From Marinibacterium sp050389775 (GTDB lineage: Bacteria; Pseudomonadota; Alphaproteobacteria; Rhodobacterales; Rhodobacteraceae), in contig NZ_CP177144.1 in the NCBI RefSeq assembly GCF_050389775.1, positions 3,596,001 to 3,660,000 on the forward strand: a stretch of 64,000 nt of DNA, given 5' to 3'. Made by a program: the position numbers and the translations under genes. Of this stretch, positions 8,280 to 16,629 are shown piece after piece. Under the pieces are notes generated by a model, which saw only the letters and a program-made list of their open reading frames with translations, ran no database searches and was not told the origin of the DNA. The stretch's first letter is position 1; each line of letters begins with the position of its first letter.

Positions 8280-8423
8280 GGTTCACCTCTGGTCCGGATC
8301 CGGCCGACATGGCCGTGTTGACAGATCCGTAGACCGGCGATGATTTCCCTGCAAGAAAAAAACTTCACCACACAGAAAGTCGAGACCCCCATGCGCACCC
8401 TGCCCAAACCATGGGCAAAGGGG
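8280..8423 (-). promoter_or_regulatory. Leader/promoter region of the mgs-gmaS-mgd operon
   Basis: This AT-richer gap between the regulator gene and mgsA holds the sequence TTTCCCTGCAAG (8344-8355) followed by an A tract and ACTTC. A very similar word, TTTCCCAGGAAG followed by CAACTTC, lies upstream of tmm at 20397-20415 in the same orientation relative to its gene. It is a candidate operator for the XRE-cupin regulator. Promoter boxes are not clear enough to place. Confidence 0.4.
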
Positions 8424-9071
8424 TCATTTCTGTTGCGGGTAGGTGATGATGGACAGGTAGCGCGCGGGCAGTTCGACCAGCACTTCGGGGCCGTGGGGGG
8501 CATCGGCGTCAAAGACCAGGGAATCGCCGGGTTCCAGCAGGTAGAGCTGGTCGCCATGGCGGTAATCGACGGTGCCTTCGAGCATGTAGAGAAATTCGAT
8601 GCCCTCGTGCTGGAAGGTCGGAAAGCGGTCGCTCTCGTCGGTCAGATCGATGAGATAGGGCTCAACCACCACGCCGCTGTCATTCGATCCGATATGGCCC
8701 AGCAGGCGGTATTGATGCCCCGCGCGGGTGCCGGCACGGGCGATTTCCACGCCCTGCCCGGCCTTGACGTGCATCGCCCCGCGCGGTTCCTCGAAGCCCG
8801 AGAACAGCTGGATCAGGGGCACGCGCAGGGTGTTGGCCAGGGTTTGCAGGGTGGCCAGCGACGGCGAGATCACGCCGTTCTCGATCTTGGACAGCATGCC
8901 CACCGACAGGCCGGTCTGGGCGGCCAGCTCCGAGCCGGTCAGGCGCTGGCGCTTGCGCAGCTCGCGGACCTGGCGGCCGATGGCGACCTCAAGCTTCTTC
9001 TCGCGCACCTCGCGGATGGCATGGGGGTCCTGGGTCAGGTGGGTGTCGGCCACCTTGGTCTTCTTGCTCAT
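8424..9071 (-). CDS. XRE-family transcriptional regulator with C-terminal cupin sensor domain
   Basis: A 215-residue protein. Residues about 30-85 form a helix-turn-helix of the XRE/Cro type (LRKRQRLTGSELAAQTGLSV, GMLSKIENGVISPSLATLQT). Residues about 140-212 form a cupin beta-barrel (FQHEGIEFLYMLEGTVDYRH, YLLEPGDSLVFDADAPHGPE) that usually binds a small ligand or metal. Such regulators often control amine, polyamine or amino-acid catabolic operons next to them. It lies between the tmm-tdm operon and the mgs-gmaS-mgd operon on the same strand, so it is the natural candidate to regulate one or both. The ligand cannot be read from the sequence. Confidence 0.85.
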   Translation of the reverse strand: MSKKTKVADTHLTQDPHAIREVREKKLEVAIGRQVRELRKRQRLTGSELAAQTGLSVGMLSKIENGVISPSLATLQTLANTLRVPLIQLFSGFEEPRGAMHVKAGQGVEIARAGTRAGHQYRLLGHIGSNDSGVVVEPYLIDLTDESDRFPTFQHEGIEFLYMLEGTVDYRHGDQLYLLEPGDSLVFDADAPHGPEVLVELPARYLSIITYPQQK

Positions 9072-9193
9072 GTCATGCCCCTCCCAAGGCGGTGGGCGGG
9101 GTTCTGGGCCAAATCGCGGCCCGGTTCAACCGTCGCGGTCGGGTGAATGGGCGTGGGTGCCGGCCGGGGCATGGGCGGGTGGCCTGCGTCGTC

Positions 9194-9403
9194 GCGGGAT
9201 GGTGTGGCGCCATCGGTCGGGCGCGCAGCCATGTCGCGGGATGGCGTGGGGCAATCACCCTGGTGCCCTGTCCCGGCGCGGGACGGTGCGGGGGGGCCGA
9301 CCGGGCGCCCTGGCCTGATGTGGGACGGCGCGGGGCCATTGGCCGGGCGCCCTGCCCCCACGCGGGGCGCGGGGCAAGGCCGGGGCCGGCGGGGCCTCCC
9401 GCA
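9194..9403. repeat. Degenerate 42-bp tandem repeat
   Basis: The 342-bp gap between the regulator and the alcohol dehydrogenase gene holds about five diverged copies of a 42-bp unit. Each unit starts near GCGGGA(T/C)GG; copies begin at 9194, 9236, 9278, 9320 and 9362. The unit also contains GGCCGGGCGCCCTG-like sequence. Because 42 is a multiple of 3, several frames stay open and give false Pro/Arg-rich reading frames. No gene is supported in this gap. Confidence 0.75.
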
Positions 9404-9413
9404 CCCAAGCCCG

Positions 9414-10565
9414 TCAGCCCTCGAAACAGGCGGCGATGAGCGGCTTGAGATTGGCCTCGGTCAGGGCCACCGGATTGCCGCCGCAGGACGGATCGGTCAG
9501 CGCCAGGCGGGTCAGCTCGTCGATGTCGGGATCGGAGATGCCCAGCCCGCTCAGCGAGGACGGGATGCCCAGACCGGCGATCAGCCCGGTGACATAGGCC
9601 ACGAACCCGTCGAACCCGCCGTCGATGCCCAGGTAGGCCGCCGCCGCGGCGATGCGCGTTTCGATCTCGGGCCGGTTGAAGGCCAGCACCTGGGTCATGA
9701 CCGCCGCATTCGTCGTGCCGTGATGGGTGTTGTAGATCGCGCCGACCGGGTGCGAAATGGCATGGATCGCGCCCAGCCCCTTCTGAAAGGCCGTGGCGCC
9801 CATCGCCGCGGCGGCCATCATCTGGGCCCGGGCCTCGATGTCGGTGCCATCGGCAAAGGCCCGCGGCAGGTATTCCTTGACCAGCCGCATGCCTTCCAGC
9901 GCGATGCCCTGGCTCATCGGGTGGTAATGCGGCGAGCAATAGGCTTCGAGGCAATGGGCAAAGGCATCCATCCCGGTGCCGGCGGTGATGGCCGGGGGCA
10001 TGCCGACGGTCAGCTCGGGGTCGCAGATGACCTGGGCGGGCAGCATCTTGGGGTGGAAGATGATCTTCTTCATGTGGGTTTCGGAATTGGTCAGCACCGT
10101 TGCCCGGCCCACTTCCGACCCGGTGCCCGCCGTGGTCGGCACGGCGATGATCGGGGCGATGGCCGAGGCATCGGCCCGGGTCCACCAATCGCCGATATCC
10201 TCGTAATCCCAGACCGGCCGGTCCTGGCCGCACATGAAGGCCACGGTCTTGGCCAGGTCCAGCCCCGAGCCGCCGCCAAAGGCGATCACCCCGTCATGGC
10301 CCCCGGCGGTGTAGGCCGCGATGCCCGCGGCCAGGTTGGCTTCGGTCGGGTTTGGATCGACCTCGGCAAAGAGCGCCCGGCCGAGCCCCGCGGCCTGCAT
10401 CACCGCCAGGGCGGTTTCGGTGACCGGCAGCGCGGCCAGGCCCCGGTCGGTGATCAGCAGCGGCCTGGTCATGCCGGCGGCCGCGCAGGCCGCGCCCAGT
10501 TCCTGGATGCGGCCCGCACCGAAGCGGATGGTGGTCGGATAGGACCAGTTGGCCGTGAGCGTCAT
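9414..10565 (-). CDS. Iron-containing alcohol dehydrogenase (group III)
   Basis: A 383-residue Fe-ADH family protein. The N-terminal Rossmann-like part has GVIAFGGGSGLDLAKTVAFM (NAD-binding) and IIAVPTTAGTGSEVGRATVL. The C-terminal helical metal site shows GTGMDAFAHCLEAYCSPHYH and AISHPVGAIYNTHHGTTNAA, with the Asp/His ligands of the family. It interconverts an alcohol and an aldehyde with NAD(P). It is the last gene of the tmm operon, and its ATG overlaps the aldehyde dehydrogenase stop by 4 bases. The pair could handle an aldehyde produced by amine oxidation; formaldehyde is one candidate from tdm, but the substrate cannot be read from the sequence. Confidence 0.85.
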   Translation of the reverse strand: MTLTANWSYPTTIRFGAGRIQELGAACAAAGMTRPLLITDRGLAALPVTETALAVMQAAGLGRALFAEVDPNPTEANLAAGIAAYTAGGHDGVIAFGGGSGLDLAKTVAFMCGQDRPVWDYEDIGDWWTRADASAIAPIIAVPTTAGTGSEVGRATVLTNSETHMKKIIFHPKMLPAQVICDPELTVGMPPAITAGTGMDAFAHCLEAYCSPHYHPMSQGIALEGMRLVKEYLPRAFADGTDIEARAQMMAAAAMGATAFQKGLGAIHAISHPVGAIYNTHHGTTNAAVMTQVLAFNRPEIETRIAAAAAYLGIDGGFDGFVAYVTGLIAGLGIPSSLSGLGISDPDIDELTRLALTDPSCGGNPVALTEANLKPLIAACFEG

Positions 10566-11938
10566 TTCAATGTCCTCAGGTGGTAGGATTTCGGTCGTGT
10601 GAGGGCCTGGTAGCCCAGGACGGAGAGCGATCCGCCCTTGCCGGTCTGCTTGCAGCCCGTCCAGCAGAGCGCCGGGTCGAGGTAATCGGCCCGGTTCAGA
10701 AAGACCGTGCCGGTTTCGAGCTGGCGGCCGATGGCCTCGGCGCGGGCCATGTCGGCGGTCCACAGCGAGGCGGTCAGGCCGTAATCGCTGTCGTTCATCA
10801 GGGCGATGGCCTCGACGTCGCCGGACACCGGCATGATGCCGACCACCGGGCCGAAGGTTTCCTCGCGCATGACGGCCATGTCATGGGTCACGTCGACCAG
10901 GATCTGCGGCGCGACATAGGCCCCGCCGGCGGCCGGAAAGCGGCCCGGGTCGATCAGCGGCGTGGCGCCCCGGTCGATGGCATCGGCCAGCTGGGCGCGC
11001 ACGGTGTCGGCAAAGCGCACATGGGCCATCGGGCCCAGCGTCGTGGCCGGGTCGAGCGGATCGCCCAGCACGTAGCCTTCGACGATGGCCCGGGCCTTTT
11101 CGACGAAACTGTCGAAGAGCGGCGCGGCGACATAGATCCGTTCGATCCCGCAGCAGCACTGGCCCGAGTTGAACATCGCCCCGTCGATCAGCGTGTCGAC
11201 GGCGGCATCGAGATCGGCATCTTCCATGACATAGCCCGGATCCTTGCCGCCCAGTTCCAGCCCGACGCCCGTGAAGGTGCCGGCGGCCGCCCGTTCGATG
11301 GCCCGGCCGCCCCCGACCGAGCCGGTGAAATTGACAAAGCCGAAGCGTTTCTCGGCGATCAGGGTCTCGACGGTGGGATGATCCATGGCCAGGGCCTGGA
11401 AGACGCCCGGGGGGATGCCCGCGCCGTGGAAGGCCCGGGCCAGCCGTTCACCGACCAGCAGGGTCTGGGCGGCATGTTTGAGCACCACGGCATTGCCCGC
11501 GATCAGGGCCGGGGCCACGGCGTTGATCGCCGTCATGTAGGGATAGTTCCAGGGCGCGATGACCAGGACCAGCCCGTGCGGCTCGCGGGTGATGTAGCGG
11601 CGAAAGGCCGGGCTGTCCTCGATGGCGATGGGCGCCAGGGCGGTTTCGGCGATCTCGGCCATGTAGGCCGCCCGCTCGCGGAAGCCGCCGAATTCGCCAC
11701 CGTAACGCACCGGACGGCCCATCTGGCGGGCGAGTTCCGGCACGATGTCGTCGTTCATCGCGCCGATGGCCTCGACGCCCTTCATCACCAGGGCGATGCG
11801 CTCGGCCAGCGGCCGCGCGGCCCAGGCGCGCTGCTCGTCCGCCCCCTGCCGGGCGGCCTCGCGGGCGGCATCGAGCGCCAGGTAGGGCCGCGAGGCCAGA
11901 AGCGTCCCGTCGATGGGTGAGATGCAATCGAAGGTCAT
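10562..11938 (-). CDS. Aldehyde dehydrogenase family protein
   Basis: A 458-residue NAD(P)-dependent aldehyde dehydrogenase. It shows VIAPWNYPYMTAINAVAPAL (cofactor site, about residues 127-146), FVNFTGSVGGGRAI, the general base in GLELGGKDPGYV (Glu228) and the nucleophile region MFNSGQCCCGIERI (Cys262 is the expected catalytic cysteine). EETFGPVVGIMPV occurs near the C-terminus. It is short for the family (usually 475-500 residues) because the N-terminus is trimmed. It overlaps the GS-like gene upstream and the Fe-ADH gene downstream by 4 bases each. With the GS-like ligase and the FAD oxidase-like protein it resembles the PuuA-PuuB-PuuC logic of gamma-glutamylated amine oxidation, but the substrate is unknown. 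Confidence 0.88.
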   Translation of the reverse strand: MTFDCISPIDGTLLASRPYLALDAAREAARQGADEQRAWAARPLAERIALVMKGVEAIGAMNDDIVPELARQMGRPVRYGGEFGGFRERAAYMAEIAETALAPIAIEDSPAFRRYITREPHGLVLVIAPWNYPYMTAINAVAPALIAGNAVVLKHAAQTLLVGERLARAFHGAGIPPGVFQALAMDHPTVETLIAEKRFGFVNFTGSVGGGRAIERAAAGTFTGVGLELGGKDPGYVMEDADLDAAVDTLIDGAMFNSGQCCCGIERIYVAAPLFDSFVEKARAIVEGYVLGDPLDPATTLGPMAHVRFADTVRAQLADAIDRGATPLIDPGRFPAAGGAYVAPQILVDVTHDMAVMREETFGPVVGIMPVSGDVEAIALMNDSDYGLTASLWTADMARAEAIGRQLETGTVFLNRADYLDPALCWTGCKQTGKGGSLSVLGYQALTRPKSYHLRTLK

Positions 11939-13299
11939 GCCCGTTCAAAGCCCCGCTTGAGTTCCCAATCCGTCACCGCCCGGTCGAATTCTTCCTGTTC
12001 CCATTCGGCCGCGCGCACGTAGTGATCGACGACCGCATCGCCCAGCGCCGCGCGCAGCATGGCCGAGCCGCGCAGCGCCTCGGTCGCATCGCGCAGGGTG
12101 GTCGGGATATCCGGCAGATCGGCCGAGGCATAGACATCGCCGGTGACCGGCGGATCCAGCAGCAGGCCTTCCTCGATCCCGGCCAGCCCGGCGGCCAGGA
12201 GCCCGGCCAGGGCCAGGTAGGGGTTCAGGTCCGACCCGCCGATCCGGCATTCCACGCGCACGGCCTTGGTGCCATCGCCGCAGAGCCGGAACCCGGCGGT
12301 GCGGTTGTCGACCGACCAGGCGATCTTGGTCGGCGCAAAGGTGCCCTTGGCGAACCGCTTGTAGCTGTTGACATAGGGCGCCAGGAACACCGTCAGCTCG
12401 GCGGCATATTTCAGCTGGCCGGCCATGTAGGCCGTCATCGTGGCCGACATGCCCAGCGGGTCGTCGGGATCGTGAAAGACGTTCTGCCCGCCCGACCACA
12501 GCGACTGGTGCACATGGCTGGACGACCCGACCCTGTCGGCCGCCCATTTCGGCAGGAAGGTCGCCGACACGCCCTGGCCCCAGGCGATTTCCTTGACCGC
12601 ATGCTTGGCGATCGTGTGGTATTCGGCGGTCTTCAGCGCGGCATCGTAGCGGATGTTCAGCTCTTCCTGCCCGGCCTCGGCCTCGCCCTTGGAATTCTCG
12701 ACCGGAATGCCCGCGGCGACCAGGTGGTTGCGCACCGGGCGCATCACGCCTTCTTCCTTCGAGGTCTGGAAGATGTGGTAATCCTCGTTGTAATCGCTGA
12801 TCGGCACCAGCCCGGCATACCCCCGCGCGGCGTTTTCCTTCAGCGTGCCCTCGAACAGGAAGAACTCCAGCTCGGTCGCGCAGACCGGGGCAAAGCCCAG
12901 GGCCTCGGCCCGGGCCACCTGGGCCTTGAGGATCGACCGGGGCGATTGCGGGATTTCCTCGTGGGTGTGGTGGTCGAGCAGGTCGCAGATCACCATGGCC
13001 GTGCCATCCAGCCAGGGCAGCGGGCGGATCGTGTCGAGATCGGGCTTCATGACGTAATCGCCATAGCCCCGCGACCAGGACGTCGTGGCATACCCTTCGG
13101 GCGTGGCCATCTCGAGATCGGTGGCAATGAGATAGTTGCAGCAATGGGTCTCTTGCCAGGCGCTGGCAATGAAATGCGCGCCCGTGAACCGCTTGCCCAT
13201 CAGGCGGCCCTGCATGTCGACGATGCAGGCCAGGACGGTGTCGATCTCGCCCGCCTCCACCTTGGATCGGAGGGTGTCGAAAGTCATCGGGCCGGACAT
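11935..13299 (-). CDS. Glutamine-synthetase-family ligase (gamma-glutamylamine synthetase-like)
   Basis: A 454-residue GS-family protein of the PuuA/GlnA3-like type, not a housekeeping GlnA. Motifs are ACIVDMQGRLMGKRF near the N-terminus, the catalytic AEAGQEELNIRYDAAL, the ATP-site loop GSSSHVHQSLW, NSYKRFAKGTFAPTKIAWSV and the C-terminal ECRIGGSDLNPYLALA. Members ligate glutamate to amines such as putrescine or ethanolamine. The ATG at 13299 was chosen for the well-spaced AGGAGA upstream; a start 13 codons earlier would run into that site. It lies 22 bases after the flavoprotein gene and overlaps the aldehyde dehydrogenase gene. Its place in the trimethylamine operon suggests an alkylamine or amino-alcohol substrate (inference). 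Confidence 0.8.
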   Translation of the reverse strand: MSGPMTFDTLRSKVEAGEIDTVLACIVDMQGRLMGKRFTGAHFIASAWQETHCCNYLIATDLEMATPEGYATTSWSRGYGDYVMKPDLDTIRPLPWLDGTAMVICDLLDHHTHEEIPQSPRSILKAQVARAEALGFAPVCATELEFFLFEGTLKENAARGYAGLVPISDYNEDYHIFQTSKEEGVMRPVRNHLVAAGIPVENSKGEAEAGQEELNIRYDAALKTAEYHTIAKHAVKEIAWGQGVSATFLPKWAADRVGSSSHVHQSLWSGGQNVFHDPDDPLGMSATMTAYMAGQLKYAAELTVFLAPYVNSYKRFAKGTFAPTKIAWSVDNRTAGFRLCGDGTKAVRVECRIGGSDLNPYLALAGLLAAGLAGIEEGLLLDPPVTGDVYASADLPDIPTTLRDATEALRGSAMLRAALGDAVVDHYVRAAEWEQEEFDRAVTDWELKRGFERA

Positions 13300-13321
13300 G
13301 GGTGTCTCCTGTTGTGGCGTC

Positions 13322-15754
13322 TCAGGACTTGAGCCCAAGATTGTCGGGGTCGTAAAGGGGCTTGAGCGTGACCTCGGCCGGGATGCGGGTTCCGGCGACG
13401 TCCAGCTCGTAGCGGCCGGTCAAAATCCAGTCGGTCGTGACGCCCGGCGGGTGGCGCAGGTAGCCCATGCCGATGGCCCGGCCGATCGTGTGGCCGAACC
13501 CGCCCGAAGCCAGGTAGCCCACCCGCTCGCCGTCGCGATAGATCGTCTCGCGGCCCAGCAGCACGGTATCGGGCCCGGCGGTGAAGGTGGCCAGGCGCTT
13601 GGCCGGCGGCCGGCCGCGCAGGGCATCCAGCGCGGCCTTGCCCTTGAAGGGCGTGGTCTTGCGGCAGGCCCAGCCCAGCCCGGCCTCGATCGGCGTGGTG
13701 TCGGGCCCGATCTCGCCGGCCCAGGCGCGATAGCCCTTTTCCAGGCGCAGCGTCTCGATGGCCCGATAGCCGGCATCGGCCAGGCCATGGGGCGCGCCGG
13801 CGGCCTGCAGGGCGTCATGCACGGCGATGGCATATTCCGACGGGATGTGCAGCTCCCAGCCCAGCTCGCCGGCATAGGACAGGCGCAGGGCCAGCACCGG
13901 GGCGCCGGCGACAAAGATCGTCCGGGCGGTGCCAAAAGGAAAACCCGCGTTCGACACGTCGTCGGCGGTGACGGCCGACAGGATGTCGCGGGCGCGCGGG
14001 CCCATCAGCGACAGCACCGCGTGGGCCGAGGTCACGTCGACCAGCTCGGCCCTGTGCTCGGGCAGGATGTTGCGCGCGATCCAGTCGAAATCGCGGGTGG
14101 CAAAGCCGGTGCCCGTGGTGATGTAAAACGCGGTCTCCGACAGCCGCGCACAGGTCACGTCGGCCTCGATCCCGCCCCGGTCGTTGAGCATCTGGGTATA
14201 GGTCAGCCCGCCGACCGGCCCGGCCACGTCGCCGGCGGCGATCCAGCTCAGCGCGGCCTCGGCATCGGCACCGGTGAGCAGGAACTTGGCAAAGGAGCTC
14301 TGGTCGAAGAGCGCCGCCGCCTCGCGGCAGGCCCGGTGTTCGCGGGCCACGGCCCCGAACCAGTTGGGCCGGCCATAGGTATAGACATCCCGGGCCGCCT
14401 CGCCGGGCCGGGCAAACCAGTTTGGCCGTTCCCAGCCCATCTTCTCGCCAAAGACCGCCCCGCGCGCGGCGATCTGCGCATAGAGCGGCGAGCGCCGGTT
14501 GGGCCGGCCCGAGGCATGTTCCTCGGCGGGCCAGGCCATGGTGTAATGCTTGGCATAGGCCTCGGCCGTGCGGGCGCGGACCCAGGCCGTGTCGCGGTGG
14601 GGCCGGCCGAACCGGCGGATGTCGACGGGCCAGAGGTCAAAGGGCGGCGCGCCCTTGGCCACCCATTCGGCCAGCGCCATCCCCGCCCCGCCGCCCGAGG
14701 CGATGCCAAAGGCGTTGAACCCGGCGCCGACAAAGAACCCGCGCTGTTCCGGCGCCTCGCCCAGGATGAAATTGCCATCGGGCGTAAAGCTTTCCGGGCC
14801 GTTGACCATGGTCTTGATGCCCGCCGTTTCCAGCGCGGGCACCCGGCCCAGGGCCTGTTCCATGATCTGTTCGAAATGGTCGATATCGGTGTCGAGCAGC
14901 GAGAAATGAAAGCCCTCGGGAATGCCGTTCACGGCCCAGGGCTTGGGGTTGGGTTCATAGCCGCCCATGACCAGCCCGCCGACCTCTTCCTTCCAATAGG
15001 TCAGCCGGTCGGGGTCGCGCAGGGTGGGCAGATCGGGGGTGACCCCGGCGATGGGCTCGGTCACCAGGTATTGGTGCTCCATCGACACCAGCGGCACGTT
15101 CACGCCGTAGCGCGCGGCAAAGCTTCGGGTCCATTGGCCGCAGCAGACCACGACCTTGGGCGTCTCGATGTAGCCCCGCGCGGTCTCGACGCCCCGGATG
15201 ACGCCGCCTTCGATGCGCAGGCCGGTGGCCTCGGTCTGCTCGGCGATGACCGCGCCCTTCATCCGCGCGCCCCGGGCCAGCGACTGGGTGATGTCCGACG
15301 GGTTGGCCTGGCCGTCGGTCGGCAAGTAGGCCGCGCCGACCACGTCCGACACATCCATCAGGGGCCAGAGATCGCGGGCCTCGGCCGGGGTCAGCAGCTG
15401 CATGTCCAGCCCGAAGCTGCGGGCCGTCGTGGCCTGGCGCCGGACCTCGGTCCAGCGTTCGGCATTGCAGGCCAGGCGCAGCCCGCCGTTGCGCTTCCAT
15501 CCCGTGGCCTGGCCGGTCTCGGCTTCCAGCCGGTCGTAAAGGTCGACGGAATAGCCCAGCAGTTCGGTGATATTGGCCGAGGACCGCAGCTGGCCGACCA
15601 GCCCGGCGGCATGGAAGGTCGAGCCCGAGGTCAGCCTGTGGCGTTCGATCAGCACCACGTCGACGCCCAGCCGGGCCAGGTGATAGGCCGTCGAACAGCC
15701 GATGATGCCGCCGCCGATGATCACGGCCTGGGCGGTTGCGGGAAGATCGGTCAT
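13322..15754 (-). CDS. Dimethylglycine/sarcosine dehydrogenase-like flavoprotein with folate-binding GcvT domain
   Basis: An 810-residue two-part enzyme. Residues about 8-370 are a DAO-type FAD domain (AVIIGGGIIGCSTAYHLARL; HRLTSGSTFHAAGLVGQLRS, whose His is the usual covalent FAD anchor). A middle FAO_M region follows, then a C-terminal GcvT aminomethyltransferase domain (FLLTGADAEAALSWIA, HAVLSLMGPRARDILSAVT, LSYAGELGWELHIPSE). Dimethylglycine and sarcosine dehydrogenases of this build remove an N-methyl group and hand it to tetrahydrofolate. It overlaps the kinase-like gene upstream by 4 bases and sits in the tmm-tdm operon. No dimethylamine monooxygenase (dmmDABC) is visible in the window, so a role in N-demethylation downstream of Tdm is an attractive but unproven possibility. 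Confidence 0.82.
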   Translation of the reverse strand: MTDLPATAQAVIIGGGIIGCSTAYHLARLGVDVVLIERHRLTSGSTFHAAGLVGQLRSSANITELLGYSVDLYDRLEAETGQATGWKRNGGLRLACNAERWTEVRRQATTARSFGLDMQLLTPAEARDLWPLMDVSDVVGAAYLPTDGQANPSDITQSLARGARMKGAVIAEQTEATGLRIEGGVIRGVETARGYIETPKVVVCCGQWTRSFAARYGVNVPLVSMEHQYLVTEPIAGVTPDLPTLRDPDRLTYWKEEVGGLVMGGYEPNPKPWAVNGIPEGFHFSLLDTDIDHFEQIMEQALGRVPALETAGIKTMVNGPESFTPDGNFILGEAPEQRGFFVGAGFNAFGIASGGGAGMALAEWVAKGAPPFDLWPVDIRRFGRPHRDTAWVRARTAEAYAKHYTMAWPAEEHASGRPNRRSPLYAQIAARGAVFGEKMGWERPNWFARPGEAARDVYTYGRPNWFGAVAREHRACREAAALFDQSSFAKFLLTGADAEAALSWIAAGDVAGPVGGLTYTQMLNDRGGIEADVTCARLSETAFYITTGTGFATRDFDWIARNILPEHRAELVDVTSAHAVLSLMGPRARDILSAVTADDVSNAGFPFGTARTIFVAGAPVLALRLSYAGELGWELHIPSEYAIAVHDALQAAGAPHGLADAGYRAIETLRLEKGYRAWAGEIGPDTTPIEAGLGWACRKTTPFKGKAALDALRGRPPAKRLATFTAGPDTVLLGRETIYRDGERVGYLASGGFGHTIGRAIGMGYLRHPPGVTTDWILTGRYELDVAGTRIPAEVTLKPLYDPDNLGLKS

Positions 15755-16629
15755 GACATGTCTTTCCAGGCGGCCAGCGCGGCATCGAAGCGGGCCAGGT
15801 TCCCGGCCGTGTAGGCCGCGTAATCGAAATCGAGCTCCGAGGTGATCTCGGACACCATCGACCACATTGTCTCGCGCAGGAGCGATGCGCAGCGCATGGC
15901 GCCATAGCTGTGGCGGAAGGGCCTGTCGGGCCGGTGGCCCAGGTACCGCGCCAGCATCTCGTCCTCGGCCTCGGGCGGCAGCCCGGCGTTGGAGGCCAGC
16001 CCGCCCAGGTCGAAGAGCGCCGAATTGAACCCGCCGTATTCCCAGTCGACCAGCCACATGGCCTGGCCGTCGCGGATGAAATTGGCCGGCAGCAGGTCGT
16101 TGTGGCCCAGCACCGGGCGCACCGGCCCGACCGCCTCTTCCAGCCGCGCGGCCTCGGCCATCAGCCGGTCCAGCGCCGGGCCGTGGGGCGAGCCGTTTTC
16201 GCGCAGAAAGGCGGCATAGTCGCGGCAGACATGGAAGACCCAGAAGGTCAGCACCGGTCCGCGCAGGCGCGGAGTGACATCGCGATGCACCCGGGCGACC
16301 AGGTCGGTGGCCATGGCCAGGGTCGCCGGGTCGTGCAGGGCCTCTTCGGTCAGGGCCTCGCCGTCGACGAAATCGAAGACCACGGCGCCCGGCTCAGCAT
16401 GGACCACACCGGGCGACACCCCGGCCGCCGCCGCCGCCCGGGCCACGGCGATCTCGTTCCAGCGCAGGATGCCGTGTTCGGGAATGTCCCGGCCCAGGCG
16501 CACGACGTATTTGCGCCCGCCGTCCACGACGGTGGCATTGAGGTTGGTGATCCCGCCGGTCAGCGGCGCGATATCGGTGGGATCGGTCCAGCACGACAGC
16601 GCGCGCACCCGGGTTTCCAGTTCAGTCAT
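15751..16629 (-). CDS. Aminoglycoside phosphotransferase/choline kinase-like protein
   Basis: A 292-residue protein of the APH/choline-kinase superfamily. It shows a nucleotide-loop-like LTGGITNLNATVVDGGRKYV, the catalytic-loop GHNDLLPANFI (His-x-Asp with Asn) and the metal-binding WLVDWEYGGFN. This family phosphorylates hydroxyl groups of choline, ethanolamine and related amino-alcohols. It overlaps tdm upstream by 8 bases and the dimethylglycine-dehydrogenase-like gene by 4, so it belongs to the methylated-amine operon. A quaternary-amine or amino-alcohol substrate such as choline is plausible. Why a kinase should sit between Tdm and the flavoprotein is not evident. Confidence 0.8.
   Translation of the reverse strand: MTELETRVRALSCWTDPTDIAPLTGGITNLNATVVDGGRKYVVRLGRDIPEHGILRWNEIAVARAAAAAGVSPGVVHAEPGAVVFDFVDGEALTEEALHDPATLAMATDLVARVHRDVTPRLRGPVLTFWVFHVCRDYAAFLRENGSPHGPALDRLMAEAARLEEAVGPVRPVLGHNDLLPANFIRDGQAMWLVDWEYGGFNSALFDLGGLASNAGLPPEAEDEMLARYLGHRPDRPFRHSYGAMRCASLLRETMWSMVSEITSELDFDYAAYTAGNLARFDAALAAWKDMS

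Noticed and set aside
9068..9361. Pro/Arg-rich open frames across the 42-bp repeat
   Set aside because: They remain open only because the repeat unit is a multiple of three and GC-rich; no start signals or homology.
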